Of a DNA stretch of 8,763 bases, positions 1 to 6,622 are shown piece by piece (the first letter of the stretch is position 1; each line of letters begins with the position of its first letter). The DNA is from Verrucomicrobiales bacterium (GTDB lineage: Bacteria; Verrucomicrobiota; Verrucomicrobiia; Limisphaerales; UBA1096). Under the pieces are notes generated by a model. That model had not been told where the DNA came from, searched no databases, and saw only the letters and a list, made by a program, of their open reading frames with translations. The translations under genes were made by a program, and so were the position numbers. The DNA lies in contig WTHH01000079.1 of assembly GCA_011523195.1 (NCBI GenBank), forward strand, positions 1-8,763, given 5' to 3'.

Positions 1-1
1 G

Positions 2-1096
2 ACCAAGCGCTCCCGACTCCTGCCTTTGATGACGACGTTTGACTTCCGGGACACCACCGTCACGTGTGGCCAACGCGATGTCACCACCGTCGCCCCGCAG
101 GCGTTGGCGTTGTTAAATAATCAATTCGTCCATGCACAGAGCGAGGCCTTGGCCAAGCGCTTGGCCACGCACACCGCCGACCGGGAGAAACAAGTTCAAC
201 TCGCATGGAATCTCGCGTTCAACCGCCAACCCACTCCAACCGAACTAGGCCAAGCGCTGGAGCATCTTCACCGACAACATGCACACTTCGCTCCCAGACA
301 AAATTCTCAAGTGCAACCGACTCCTCCACGAAATCCCGGCAGCTTGGTTGGGCTGGAACTTTGGTTGCGGGCGGATACCGGCTTTCAAAAAGATACCGAC
401 GATCGAGTAAAGTCGTGGTCGGGACGCAGCCCCAAACGATTCACCGCCCAACAGGCCACGCCAGGCAAGCAGCCAATCTGGGTTAAGGATGCTGCCGGAG
501 GCCACCCCGCTCTCCGCTTCGACGGATTGAACGACACGCTGGTGATTCCGGAGCAGGTACTGCACTCGCAGCATTTCACTCTCATCGCAGTGGCGAATCA
601 CACAGCGAAAAACGGGTTGCGTGAAATCTTCTCCAACTGGGGCGAAGGCGGAGGCAGCGGCACGTCACTATTCATCGGGACGAACGGGGCAACCCAGATC
701 CGATTGACGGATGCCTTCAGCACAGCCGGCCATCTCAACAACCCGCAGTCGCACTTTGGGTTGATGGCGATTAACTCGGGTGACGGCGCGGCCACGTTTC
801 AAAACGGTCGTCCACTAGCCTCAACCGCATCCCTCCCTACGCGAAAGCTTTTGCAGCCGTACACCATCGGCACACAGGGAACCATCAACGGCGAATACTG
901 GCAGGGAGACATCGCTGAGTTGATCGTCATAAACCGGGCACTGAATCAAACGGAACAGGCAGGGGTCTGGCGCTACCTCGCCGAGCGCTATGGTTTTGTG
1001 ACGGAATCCGACCCGATCAACGATCCGGTGCACCTCGCATTGGCTTCACTATGCCATGTACTGTTAAACGCTAACGAGTTTGTTTATTTGGACTAA
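2..1096 (+). CDS. DUF1553 (PSD1) protein, C-terminal part, with an inserted LamG-like domain; 5' partial
   Basis: This is the 3' part of a larger gene: the frame is open to the left edge, and the residues before the first possible start (KRSRLLPL, then a TTG at 26 and ATG at 29) already fit the family, so no start lies here. Numbering from the TTG codon, residues 4-85 match the DUF1553/PSD1 C-terminal domain, with the hallmark VTTVAPQALALLNNQFV (residues 19-35). Residues 107-325 look like a LamG/concanavalin-type beta-sandwich (LVGLELWLRADTG at the start, GDIAELIVINRAL near the end). The DUF1553 domain then resumes, with ALASLCHVLLNANEFVYLD as its normal C-terminus. Known members usually also carry an N-terminal cytochrome-like domain and DUF1549, which would lie outside the window. 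They are exported proteins of unproven function, thought to act in polymer use. The LamG part suggests glycan or protein binding (inference). The normal partner, DUF1501, is 2.4 kb downstream. Confidence 0.9.
   Translation, partial: TKRSRLLPLMTTFDFRDTTVTCGQRDVTTVAPQALALLNNQFVHAQSEALAKRLATHTADREKQVQLAWNLAFNRQPTPTELGQALEHLHRQHAHFAPRQNSQVQPTPPRNPGSLVGLELWLRADTGFQKDTDDRVKSWSGRSPKRFTAQQATPGKQPIWVKDAAGGHPALRFDGLNDTLVIPEQVLHSQHFTLIAVANHTAKNGLREIFSNWGEGGGSGTSLFIGTNGATQIRLTDAFSTAGHLNNPQSHFGLMAINSGDGAATFQNGRPLASTASLPTRKLLQPYTIGTQGTINGEYWQGDIAELIVINRALNQTEQAGVWRYLAERYGFVTESDPINDPVHLALASLCHVLLNANEFVYLD
148..170. repeat. Two overlapping copies of the CTTGGCCAAGCG-type palindrome
   Basis: CTTGGCCAAGCG (148-159) runs directly into GCGCTTGGCCACGC (157-170), sharing the GCG. 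They lie inside the DUF1553 coding region, where they encode LAKRLAT. A third, diverged copy, CTAGGCCAAGCGCT, is at 245-258 in the same gene and encodes LGQA. Confidence 0.6.
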
Positions 1097-1171
1097 CGAG
1101 CACACATCGCACTTCTTCTTTAAAAAATAATCCTGTAACTTCTGGCTCAAATACTGTGTCTTTCGACTACG

Positions 1172-1186
1172 TATCTGAACCAGATA
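1172..1186. promoter_or_regulatory. Inverted repeat upstream of the CotH gene
   Basis: TATCTG and CAGATA are perfect 6-base inverted arms separated by AAC. The repeat ends 25 bases before the ATG at 1212, in a 115-base AT-rich gap. Its position and symmetry fit an operator for a dimeric regulator. A 6-base pair arm can also arise by chance, and I see no convincing -35/-10 pair next to it. Confidence 0.3.
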
Positions 1187-1211
1187 TCAAAACGCTAAAT
1201 CCAATCTAATT

Positions 1212-3044
1212 ATGACTATGGAAAGGAAAATCGAACTTTTAAAAGTTAGCCTCATTATGGCATTTATGATGGCAAACGGCTTTCTAAATTCAGCTTTTGG
1301 AGGAAAGCTAAAGGCAGAAGATCTATTTCAACCCAAAAAGCTTCTCGAAATTCAGATTAAATTGTCGCCCTCTGACTGGGAAAAACTTCGCAAAGAAAGC
1401 GATAGAAGGAACGCAGGATTTGGCCGGTTATTTGGCGGAGGTCGTTCAACCGGGACTCGATTCAACCTGTACAAGGCAGATATTACTATTGATGGAGCCA
1501 CCATCAAAAATGTAGGAGTAAGGACTAAAGGCTTTATTGGATCACTCAATCCTGAACGACCGTCATTTAAGGTAAAATTTGACGAATATGTAGATCAATC
1601 TCCCATTGAGGGATTGGATCGTTTGACCCTCAATAACAATGTCCAAGATGAGTCATTAGCAAGCCAATACCTTACCTACTCGCTGTTCAATAAGGCAGGT
1701 ATCCCTGCCCCCAGAGTTAGCCACATGAAAGTTACTGTTAACGATGAGTACCTAGGTGTGTATTCACACGTTGAATCAGTCAGAGGCCCTTTCATAAGAA
1801 AACATTTCGGAGATTATTCTGGCGAACTTTATGAAGGAACAATTGCAGACTTTTACCCAAAAGCAGTTGAAAACATTGAGGCTAAAAACAAACAGTCTAA
1901 GAAACAACGAACTCAGGCAAAAAAACTTGCCCAACTTCTCGAATCACAGGAGAACTTCGATTTAAAAGAGGTAGAAAAGCTCATAAACCTAGACCAGTTT
2001 ATCAAGTTTTGGATAATGGAATCACTTCTGGGATTTTGGGACGGCTATACCAACAATCAAAACAATTACTACGCATATTCCAGTCCAATAGATAACAAAC
2101 GATTCCATTTCTTACCTTGGGGAGCTGATGGTGCTTTTGTTGAGGGAAGAGGTCCATTCAGCCGGTTCGGCGGGGATGACAATGCCCCCGATTCTGTTTA
2201 TTCACAAAGTATGCTCGCCAACCGGCTATACCAAACAGATGGCATACCTCAGCGCTACAAGGCAGAACTCGAAAACATCCTAAAAAACGTCTGGAATGAG
2301 GAAGAAATAAAAAAAGAGATCAATCGCATTCAAGCGCTTACCAAGAATCATCTCCACCCACGCCAAGACCGCAAGGAACAGAGCGTCGAAAGATTGATAT
2401 CATTCGTAGAGGGTCGACGCTCTAAATTTGAGTCCGAACTCAACGACTGGCCGGTAAAAATATCCGGTGGACCAAGAATACCAGCCCATACAGTCGAAAT
2501 CGGCAAATTGAACGGATCATTCACAACCGTTTGGAATGACAAACGCGTGGAGAATGTAATGAACCACGGTAAAGCTCAACTTGAACTTATGTTAAATGGG
2601 AAAGCGGTGGGGTTTTCTAAATTGGGAGTGGTGGGACAGCCTGAAGAACCACCTAGACGATTTGGTTTCAGAGGATCAAGAAGCAGGGACAGAGGGCGGC
2701 CGGAACAAGAAAGAGAACTCAACCCTACAATCTCAATTGAAGGTATCAGCAATCAAGATGATCAACATGTTAGAATAACCATTACGATTGATCGCCAAAT
2801 CTTTGAATCTGAAAACAAAGAGGTTCCTTTCCGCGGAACTCTTTTAATGTTCAATCCTGAAGAAGATCAAAACAGATTTGGATTCGGAGGCTTCGGCGCG
2901 ATGCGAACATTGGAAGGAACCCTACTTTTCAACAAATCTTCAATGAAGGAAGGGGCGATGGTAGCAGGTAAATTAATGATGAAAGTCAACGAAAACCGGG
3001 GGGGATTCTTCAGTCGAACCCGTAACAGAGGCCCAAGAAGGTAA
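1212..3044 (+). CDS. Secreted CotH-family kinase-like protein
   Basis: This is a complete 610-residue protein. It begins with a signal-peptide-like segment: charged ERKIELLK (4-11), then a hydrophobic stretch to about residue 30. ATG 1212 is the first in-frame start and ATG 1218 is equally possible; neither has a good Shine-Dalgarno site. CotH-family features are VGVRTKG (101-107), PSFKVKFDEY (117-126), LTLNNNVQDES (138-148), GIPAPRVSHMKVTVN (163-177), LGVYSHVES (181-189), WDGYTNNQNNYYAY (276-289) and PWGADGAF (302-309). D277, N284/N285 and D306 sit where this atypical kinase fold keeps its catalytic and metal-binding residues. Characterised CotH proteins phosphorylate serines on spore-coat or surface proteins; the target here is unknown. 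Residues 420-610 form a predicted beta-rich tail with Arg/Gly/Phe-rich stretches (481-500, 554-564) ending in RTRNRGPRR. Base composition is near 40% GC in a hand-counted sample against about 60% in neighbouring genes, and codon use is AT-rich, suggesting transfer. Confidence 0.88.
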   Translation: MTMERKIELLKVSLIMAFMMANGFLNSAFGGKLKAEDLFQPKKLLEIQIKLSPSDWEKLRKESDRRNAGFGRLFGGGRSTGTRFNLYKADITIDGATIKNVGVRTKGFIGSLNPERPSFKVKFDEYVDQSPIEGLDRLTLNNNVQDESLASQYLTYSLFNKAGIPAPRVSHMKVTVNDEYLGVYSHVESVRGPFIRKHFGDYSGELYEGTIADFYPKAVENIEAKNKQSKKQRTQAKKLAQLLESQENFDLKEVEKLINLDQFIKFWIMESLLGFWDGYTNNQNNYYAYSSPIDNKRFHFLPWGADGAFVEGRGPFSRFGGDDNAPDSVYSQSMLANRLYQTDGIPQRYKAELENILKNVWNEEEIKKEINRIQALTKNHLHPRQDRKEQSVERLISFVEGRRSKFESELNDWPVKISGGPRIPAHTVEIGKLNGSFTTVWNDKRVENVMNHGKAQLELMLNGKAVGFSKLGVVGQPEEPPRRFGFRGSRSRDRGRPEQERELNPTISIEGISNQDDQHVRITITIDRQIFESENKEVPFRGTLLMFNPEEDQNRFGFGGFGAMRTLEGTLLFNKSSMKEGAMVAGKLMMKVNENRGGFFSRTRNRGPRR

Positions 3045-3046
3045 GG

Positions 3047-3081
3047 TTTGCGTTGAAATGTATCCGCAAAAGTTTAGTATT
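3047..3081 (+). terminator. Weak terminator candidate after the CotH gene
   Basis: TTTGCG (3047-3052) and CGCAAA (3065-3070) can pair across a 12-base loop, followed by the T-rich AGTTTAGTATTTCTT. It starts three bases after the stop codon. The stem is short and the T-tract interrupted, so this is only a possible rho-independent terminator. Confidence 0.3.
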
Positions 3082-3254
3082 TCTTAATGAATATCGAGTT
3101 TTAGTGGCTACCGTTTTCCGTAAACCGCTCTAGTTACAACAACTACCCTAACACCAAAGTCATCGTAGTTACGCTACCATGACCAAGTAACAGTCTTGAA
3201 TTACAAGAGAAGGCTTCTTGCGGGCATAAGGTTAACTGTAGTGCAGCTCACCCC

Positions 3255-3383
3255 TCAGGCGGCCATCGTTTGAATGGGATGATCGGTGAGTTGGGTGATT
3301 CCTCTCGGAATTTTTTCCACTTGGCTGCGTTGATCCAGCTTGGCCTCCCACGAGGCGCAGCCTGTCATCCCCAAAAACACCAT
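3255..3383 (-). CDS. Possible tiny lipoprotein (42 residues), unrecognised
   Basis: On the minus strand an ATG (3383-3381) opens a 42-codon frame ending at TGA (3257-3255). It begins MVFLGMTGCASWEAKL, a short hydrophobic start followed by a cysteine in a loosely lipobox-like setting (MTGC), then a polar tail ending in TMAA. An in-frame TGA lies two codons upstream of the ATG, so it cannot be longer. A purine-rich GAGGA directly abuts the ATG, closer than a functional Shine-Dalgarno site should be. The leader is very short for export and there is no family I recognise. It may be a real small lipoprotein, the remnant of a gene, or chance. Confidence 0.2.
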   Translation of the reverse strand: MVFLGMTGCASWEAKLDQRSQVEKIPRGITQLTDHPIQTMAA

Positions 3384-3435
3384 TCCTCAAACCATCACCG
3401 AGAGAACCTGTCGAATCCGCATGCGGCAACTGTGC

Positions 3436-3458
3436 CCTTGCCATGCCGACTGGCAAGG
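3436..3458. repeat. Perfect 8-bp inverted repeat upstream of the DUF1501 gene
   Basis: CCTTGCCA (3436-3443) and TGGCAAGG (3451-3458) pair perfectly around the 7-base loop TGCCGAC. No T-run follows on either strand, so it is not a clear intrinsic terminator. It lies 74 bases upstream of the DUF1501 start and about 50 bases upstream of the minus-strand small ORF, so it could be an operator or RNA hairpin for either. Confidence 0.4.
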
Positions 3459-3531
3459 TTTACGGGTTCGCTCCGGCCTTTACTCAACCGCACGTGGGAG
3501 TAAGTTTGCCGCTTAACGACACCGCTGAACC

Positions 3532-5010
3532 GTGCCCAAGCGTAACACCAACCAATCGCGTCAGGTTTTCCCCTGCGGACAAACCCGACGCGAGTTTGTC
3601 TGGGAAATGGGGGGCGGTTTTTCTGGGCTGGCACTGGCTTCACTGCTGGGGGCGGACGGTTTTTTTGCACGGCAAGCCCAAGCGCTTGGCCAAGTGGCAG
3701 TCAGCCCGCTGCAGCCCCGCAGCTCCAACTACTTCGGCAAAGCCAAGCACTGCATTTTCCTGATGATGAACGGCGGCCCCAGCCAGGTGGACACGTTCGA
3801 CTACAAGCCGGAGTTGCAAAAGTACGCCAACAAGTCGCTGCCGCAGGACAAAAAATACATCAACTCCGGAGGCCGCCGCGTCGGCTTCCTAACGCCGAAC
3901 TGGCGGCCCTTCCGGCCGGGAGGCCAGAGCGGTCTGCTCGTCTCCGATTATTTCCCGAACGTCCGCCGGCACGCCGACAAGCTGGCGGTGCTCAAGGCGT
4001 GCCACGCCGACAGCCACGCGCACGGCTCGGCGCTGGTTGCCATGAACACCGGCAGCACGTTCATCGGGCGGCCGTCCCTCGGCGCATGGTCCGTCTACGG
4101 TTTGGGCACAGAAAACCAAAGCCTGCCCGGCTACGTGGTGATGCTCGACAAACGCGGCGGCCCGATCTCCGGCCAACCAAACTGGTCCTCCGGCTTCATG
4201 CCCTCAACATTTCAGGGCACGTTGTTCCGGCCAAGCGGCAACCCGATCCTCGACCTAGAAGGCCCGGCGCACCTCGACGCCAGAGCCCAGCGACGGCAAC
4301 TCGACCTGCTGGCCAAGCTCAATCAAAAACACCTCGACGAACGCCCCGGCGGTCAGGAGTTGGCCGCGCGGATTCAGTCGTACGAACTCGCCTACCGAAT
4401 GCAGGCCGAGGCCCCCGAGGCCGTGGATTTGTCCCGTGAAAAACAGGCCACCCGCGACATGTACGGCATCGGCCAACAACCGACCGACGAATACGGCCGC
4501 AACTGCCTCATCGCCCGACGACTCGTCGAACGCGGCGTTCGGTTCATTCAGCTTTACTCCGGGGGCGGACATCTCGAGGACACCTGGGACGGGCACGAGA
4601 GCATTGAGAAAAACCACGGCCTCCACGGTGCCGAGGTGGATCAACCGATCGCCGCGCTGTTAACCGACCTCGAGCAACGCGGACTGCTTGACTCCACGCT
4701 CGTCGTGTGGGGCGGCGAATTTGGTCGCATGCCGTTCAGCGAAGGCAAGGGTGCGCCCGGCCGAAACCACAACCCGTACGGTTTCTGCATGTGGATGGCC
4801 GGCGGCGGAGTGAAAGGCGGCATGAGCTACGGAGAGACCGACGAATTCGGCTTCGAGGCCGTGGTGAACAAAACGCACGTCCACGACATCCACGCCACCA
4901 TCCTCCACCTCATGGGCATCGACCACGAGGCGTTGTCCTACTTTCATCAGGGCAGAAAAGAGACGCTGACAGACGTCCACGGCAGAATAATCCGGGAAAT
5001 TTGCGCGTAA
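3532..5010 (+). CDS. DUF1501 family secreted protein
   Basis: This is a complete 492-residue protein, the normal length for DUF1501. The start is GTG 3532; an in-frame TGA two codons upstream excludes a longer form, and the next ATG is already inside the leader. The N-terminus carries a twin-arginine-type export signal: TRREF (18-22), then a hydrophobic GGGFSGLALASLLGA segment (27-41), so export through the Tat system is likely. Family blocks follow in order: MMNGGPSQVDTFDYKP (78-93), a HADSHAHGSA block near 155-165, DMYGIG near 305, WGGEFGRMP (393-401), GRNHNPYGF (410-418) and HVHDIHATILHLMGID near the end. The Asp, His and Asn residues resemble the metal-binding layout of the sulfatase/alkaline phosphatase superfamily, to which DUF1501 has been related, but no reaction is proven. 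In PVC bacteria it normally follows a DUF1553 gene directly; here the CotH gene lies between. Confidence 0.93.
   Translation: MPKRNTNQSRQVFPCGQTRREFVWEMGGGFSGLALASLLGADGFFARQAQALGQVAVSPLQPRSSNYFGKAKHCIFLMMNGGPSQVDTFDYKPELQKYANKSLPQDKKYINSGGRRVGFLTPNWRPFRPGGQSGLLVSDYFPNVRRHADKLAVLKACHADSHAHGSALVAMNTGSTFIGRPSLGAWSVYGLGTENQSLPGYVVMLDKRGGPISGQPNWSSGFMPSTFQGTLFRPSGNPILDLEGPAHLDARAQRRQLDLLAKLNQKHLDERPGGQELAARIQSYELAYRMQAEAPEAVDLSREKQATRDMYGIGQQPTDEYGRNCLIARRLVERGVRFIQLYSGGGHLEDTWDGHESIEKNHGLHGAEVDQPIAALLTDLEQRGLLDSTLVVWGGEFGRMPFSEGKGAPGRNHNPYGFCMWMAGGGVKGGMSYGETDEFGFEAVVNKTHVHDIHATILHLMGIDHEALSYFHQGRKETLTDVHGRIIREICA
3682..3697. repeat. Iterated palindrome copy within the DUF1501 gene
   Basis: GCGCTTGGCCAAGTGG differs from the perfect CGCTTGGCCAAGCG palindrome by one base (T for C at 3695). 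It lies in the region just after the export signal and encodes ALGQV. Weaker relatives in the same gene are at 4229-4238 (GGCCAAGCGG) and 4308-4318 (GCTGGCCAAGC). Confidence 0.55.
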
Positions 5011-5016
5011 AAAACG

Positions 5017-5030
5017 CGCTTGGCCAAGCG
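5017..5030. repeat. Perfect 14-bp palindrome CGCTTGGCCAAGCG, intergenic
   Basis: This copy is a perfect 14-base palindrome that starts six bases after the DUF1501 stop codon. As RNA it could fold into a 5-bp stem with a GGCC loop, but no clear T-run follows, so termination by this element alone is unlikely. It is the consensus form of the repeat family in this window. Confidence 0.7.
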
Positions 5031-5121
5031 GTGCTTTGGATTGCTCTGGCAGAGCGGAGCGGCGACGGAGCGTTAAAAAGAAGAGCGGGGATAATCCTGC
5101 CCCCGAAATTCAAAAACTAGT

Positions 5122-5144
5122 GAGGGGACAAGAATGTCCCCCTC
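5122..5144 (-). terminator. Terminator hairpin in the convergent intergenic region
   Basis: GGGGACA (5124-5130) pairs with TGTCCCC (5135-5141) around the loop AGAA; two more pairs form if C5142 bulges. Read on the minus strand, the hairpin is followed after five bases by TTTTT (complement of 5112-5116), which suits termination of the transcript coming from the phosphohexomutase gene that ends at 5198. On the plus strand there is no good T-run after the stem, though the hairpin could still serve the DUF1501 transcript less efficiently. Confidence 0.55.
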
Positions 5145-5185
5145 TCCTTGAATTGCCATTTCCGTGATTTCATGGTTCGGAGCCA

Positions 5186-5195
5186 CCTGGCCAGG
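5186..5195. repeat. CCTGGCCAGG palindrome beside the phosphohexomutase stop
   Basis: This perfect 10-base palindrome shares the TGGCCA core with the iterated palindrome and lies two bases beyond the phosphohexomutase stop codon. It may be a diverged member of the family or a chance match. Confidence 0.35.
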
Positions 5196-5197
5196 CG

Positions 5198-6622
5198 TTA
5201 GGCTTTTTGGGTTTGCTGGACGCCCAACTTGATGAGCTGCTTTGTCTTGGCGTCTGTGCCAGCCTCGGCGTAGATGCGAAGGATGGGCTCGGTGCCGGAT
5301 CCCCGAAGCATCAACCAGGCACCATTCTCAGCAATGTATTTCACGCCATCGAACGTCTTGATCTCGGCAATCGGTGACCCGGCCAGCTTGGCGGGTGGAT
5401 GCTCAGCGCAGTACTTCATCAGTTCGGCACGTTTTTCGAGTGGGAAGTGTGTGTCCAACCGGTCGTAGCGATGTGTTCCGAATCGTTTTTCGAGCTTGGC
5501 CAGCAGACGGTTCACAGTGGTTTTCTCAGTCGCCAGCAATTCCAACAGGGCGAGACCAGCGAGGATGCCGTCCCGCTCGGGAATGTGACCGTGAAACCCG
5601 ATCCCACCGCTCTCCTCAAAGCCGAGCAGGACATCCCCCTTTTGCATCTCGGTGCAGATGTACTTGAAGCCAACCCCGGTCTCGAGCAGTTCCAACCCGT
5701 ACGCCTCGCACATTCGATCGACCATCGAAGTGGTTGTGAGCGCCTTGATCACCCTGCCCGATTGTCCGCGGTTCACGCTGTAGTGATGCAGTAGCAGGCA
5801 GATGATCTGGTGCGTGGTCAGGGCGTTGCCCCGGCCGTCCATGGCTCCCACGCGATCGGCGTCGCCGTCGGTGACCAAGCAAATGTCGTGAGGATTTTTT
5901 TTGAGATACGCCGCACTTGGCCCGTAGTTGTGGACGATTGGCTCGGGATGGATGCCGCCAAAAAACGGATCGTGCTCGGCGTTCAACGTGGTCACCTGAC
6001 ATGTGGTCCCATCGAGAATCTTTTCAAAGGCACCCGCCCCCACTCCGAACAGGGCATCATGCGCAAAACGCAGGCCGGACTTTGAAATCAGGTCGAAATC
6101 CACCTGCCGGCAGATCGCCCGGGCGTGCGGCGCGTTTAGGTCTTTCACTTTTAGATGTCGCTTGCGCTTCGCCTGGCCAAGCGCGAGTGACCGAACCGGA
6201 CTCGCCCCGAGCAGTGACTCCACCGCCTGACAAGTCTCGGACGGAGCGGAGCCCCCGTAATGTCCCTTCAACTTGAACCCACAAAACTGCGCCGGGTTAT
6301 GGCTGGCCGTCAGCACAATGCCGCCGACCGCCTTCTCCGCACGAACCGCAAACGAAATGGCGGGCGTCGGCGCTGGGGCCGATCCCAGCACCACCTCAAA
6401 CCCGTTCCCGGCGAAAACCTCGGCAACCCGCTCTGCAAATTGATCCGCTAGAAACCGCCGGTCACAACCAATCACCACCCGCTTGCGGGTTCCCCTTGGG
6501 CGATGTTTTTTCCAGTAGTCCGCCGTGGCCTGCGCGACTCGCTCGATGTTGGCGAATGTGAAATCCTCGGCAATGACTGCACGCCATCCGTCGGTCCCAA
6601 ACTTGATCGTCGAACCACTCAC
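5198..6622 (-). CDS. Phosphohexomutase (phosphoglucomutase/phosphomannomutase family)
   Basis: This is a complete 474-residue alpha-D-phosphohexomutase, a cytoplasmic enzyme moving phosphate between C1 and C6 of a hexose phosphate through a phosphoserine. All four domain signatures are intact: FGTDGWR (8-14) at the N-terminus; the active-site loop TASHNP with catalytic Ser107; the Mg-binding loop DGDADR (252-257); the sugar-specificity loop GFEESGG (334-340); and the phosphate-binding loop RGSGTEPILR (440-449). The TASHNP form favours glucose/mannose phosphate mutases over GlmM, which usually has SASHNP, but the true substrate (glucose, mannose or glucosamine phosphate) cannot be settled from motifs. 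The GTG start at 6622 overlaps the rpe stop as GTGA, so translation is probably coupled. It is the last gene of the minus-strand operon, with a terminator-like hairpin about 55 bases downstream. Confidence 0.93.
   Translation of the reverse strand: MSGSTIKFGTDGWRAVIAEDFTFANIERVAQATADYWKKHRPRGTRKRVVIGCDRRFLADQFAERVAEVFAGNGFEVVLGSAPAPTPAISFAVRAEKAVGGIVLTASHNPAQFCGFKLKGHYGGSAPSETCQAVESLLGASPVRSLALGQAKRKRHLKVKDLNAPHARAICRQVDFDLISKSGLRFAHDALFGVGAGAFEKILDGTTCQVTTLNAEHDPFFGGIHPEPIVHNYGPSAAYLKKNPHDICLVTDGDADRVGAMDGRGNALTTHQIICLLLHHYSVNRGQSGRVIKALTTTSMVDRMCEAYGLELLETGVGFKYICTEMQKGDVLLGFEESGGIGFHGHIPERDGILAGLALLELLATEKTTVNRLLAKLEKRFGTHRYDRLDTHFPLEKRAELMKYCAEHPPAKLAGSPIAEIKTFDGVKYIAENGAWLMLRGSGTEPILRIYAEAGTDAKTKQLIKLGVQQTQKA
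6171..6185. repeat. Iterated palindrome copy in the phosphohexomutase gene
   Basis: GCCTGGCCAAGCGCG retains the TGGCCAAGCG half of the palindrome and encodes LGQA on the minus strand. A second, weaker relative, GAGCTTGGCCAGC, is at 5492-5504 and encodes LLAKL. Confidence 0.45.

Larger units (their letters stand above)
3045..3531. other. Long intergenic gap between the CotH and DUF1501 genes
   Basis: These 487 bases hold no convincing large gene. The left part, to about 3235, is AT-rich like the CotH gene. From about 3240 it becomes GC-rich like the host genes, so the composition boundary lies inside the gap. It contains the weak terminator candidate, a possible 42-residue minus-strand lipoprotein ORF and a perfect hairpin at 3436-3458. 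Longer open frames on both strands near 3232-3763 have no recognisable protein features and partly overlap the start of the DUF1501 gene. I could not identify a clear promoter for the DUF1501 gene. Confidence 0.6.

Noticed and set aside
245..601. 118-codon minus-strand frame inside the first gene
   Set aside because: It lies opposite the DUF1553/LamG coding region, which has clear domain signatures; the minus frame has none.
3199..3225. Imperfect hairpin CAAGA...TCTTG in the long gap
   Set aside because: The stem is only five pairs with no T-run, so it is indistinguishable from chance.
3232..3763. Several open frames on both strands of 60-106 codons
   Set aside because: Their translations show no family motifs, are rich in Arg, Pro and Ser as GC-rich shadows are, and contradict each other or overlap the well-supported DUF1501 start.
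3999..4439. 146-codon plus-strand frame within the DUF1501 gene, extremely Arg/Pro-rich
   Set aside because: Typical shifted-frame shadow of a GC-rich gene; the DUF1501 frame has conserved blocks throughout.
5017..5030. Reading the intergenic palindrome as the intrinsic terminator of the DUF1501 gene
   Set aside because: The stem would be only five pairs, no T-run follows, and the same palindrome occurs inside genes where termination would be harmful.
5060..5083. Direct repeat of CGGAGCG (CGGAGCG-GCGA-CGGAGCG) after the DUF1501 gene
   Set aside because: Only two short units; not enough to call a repeat array or binding site.
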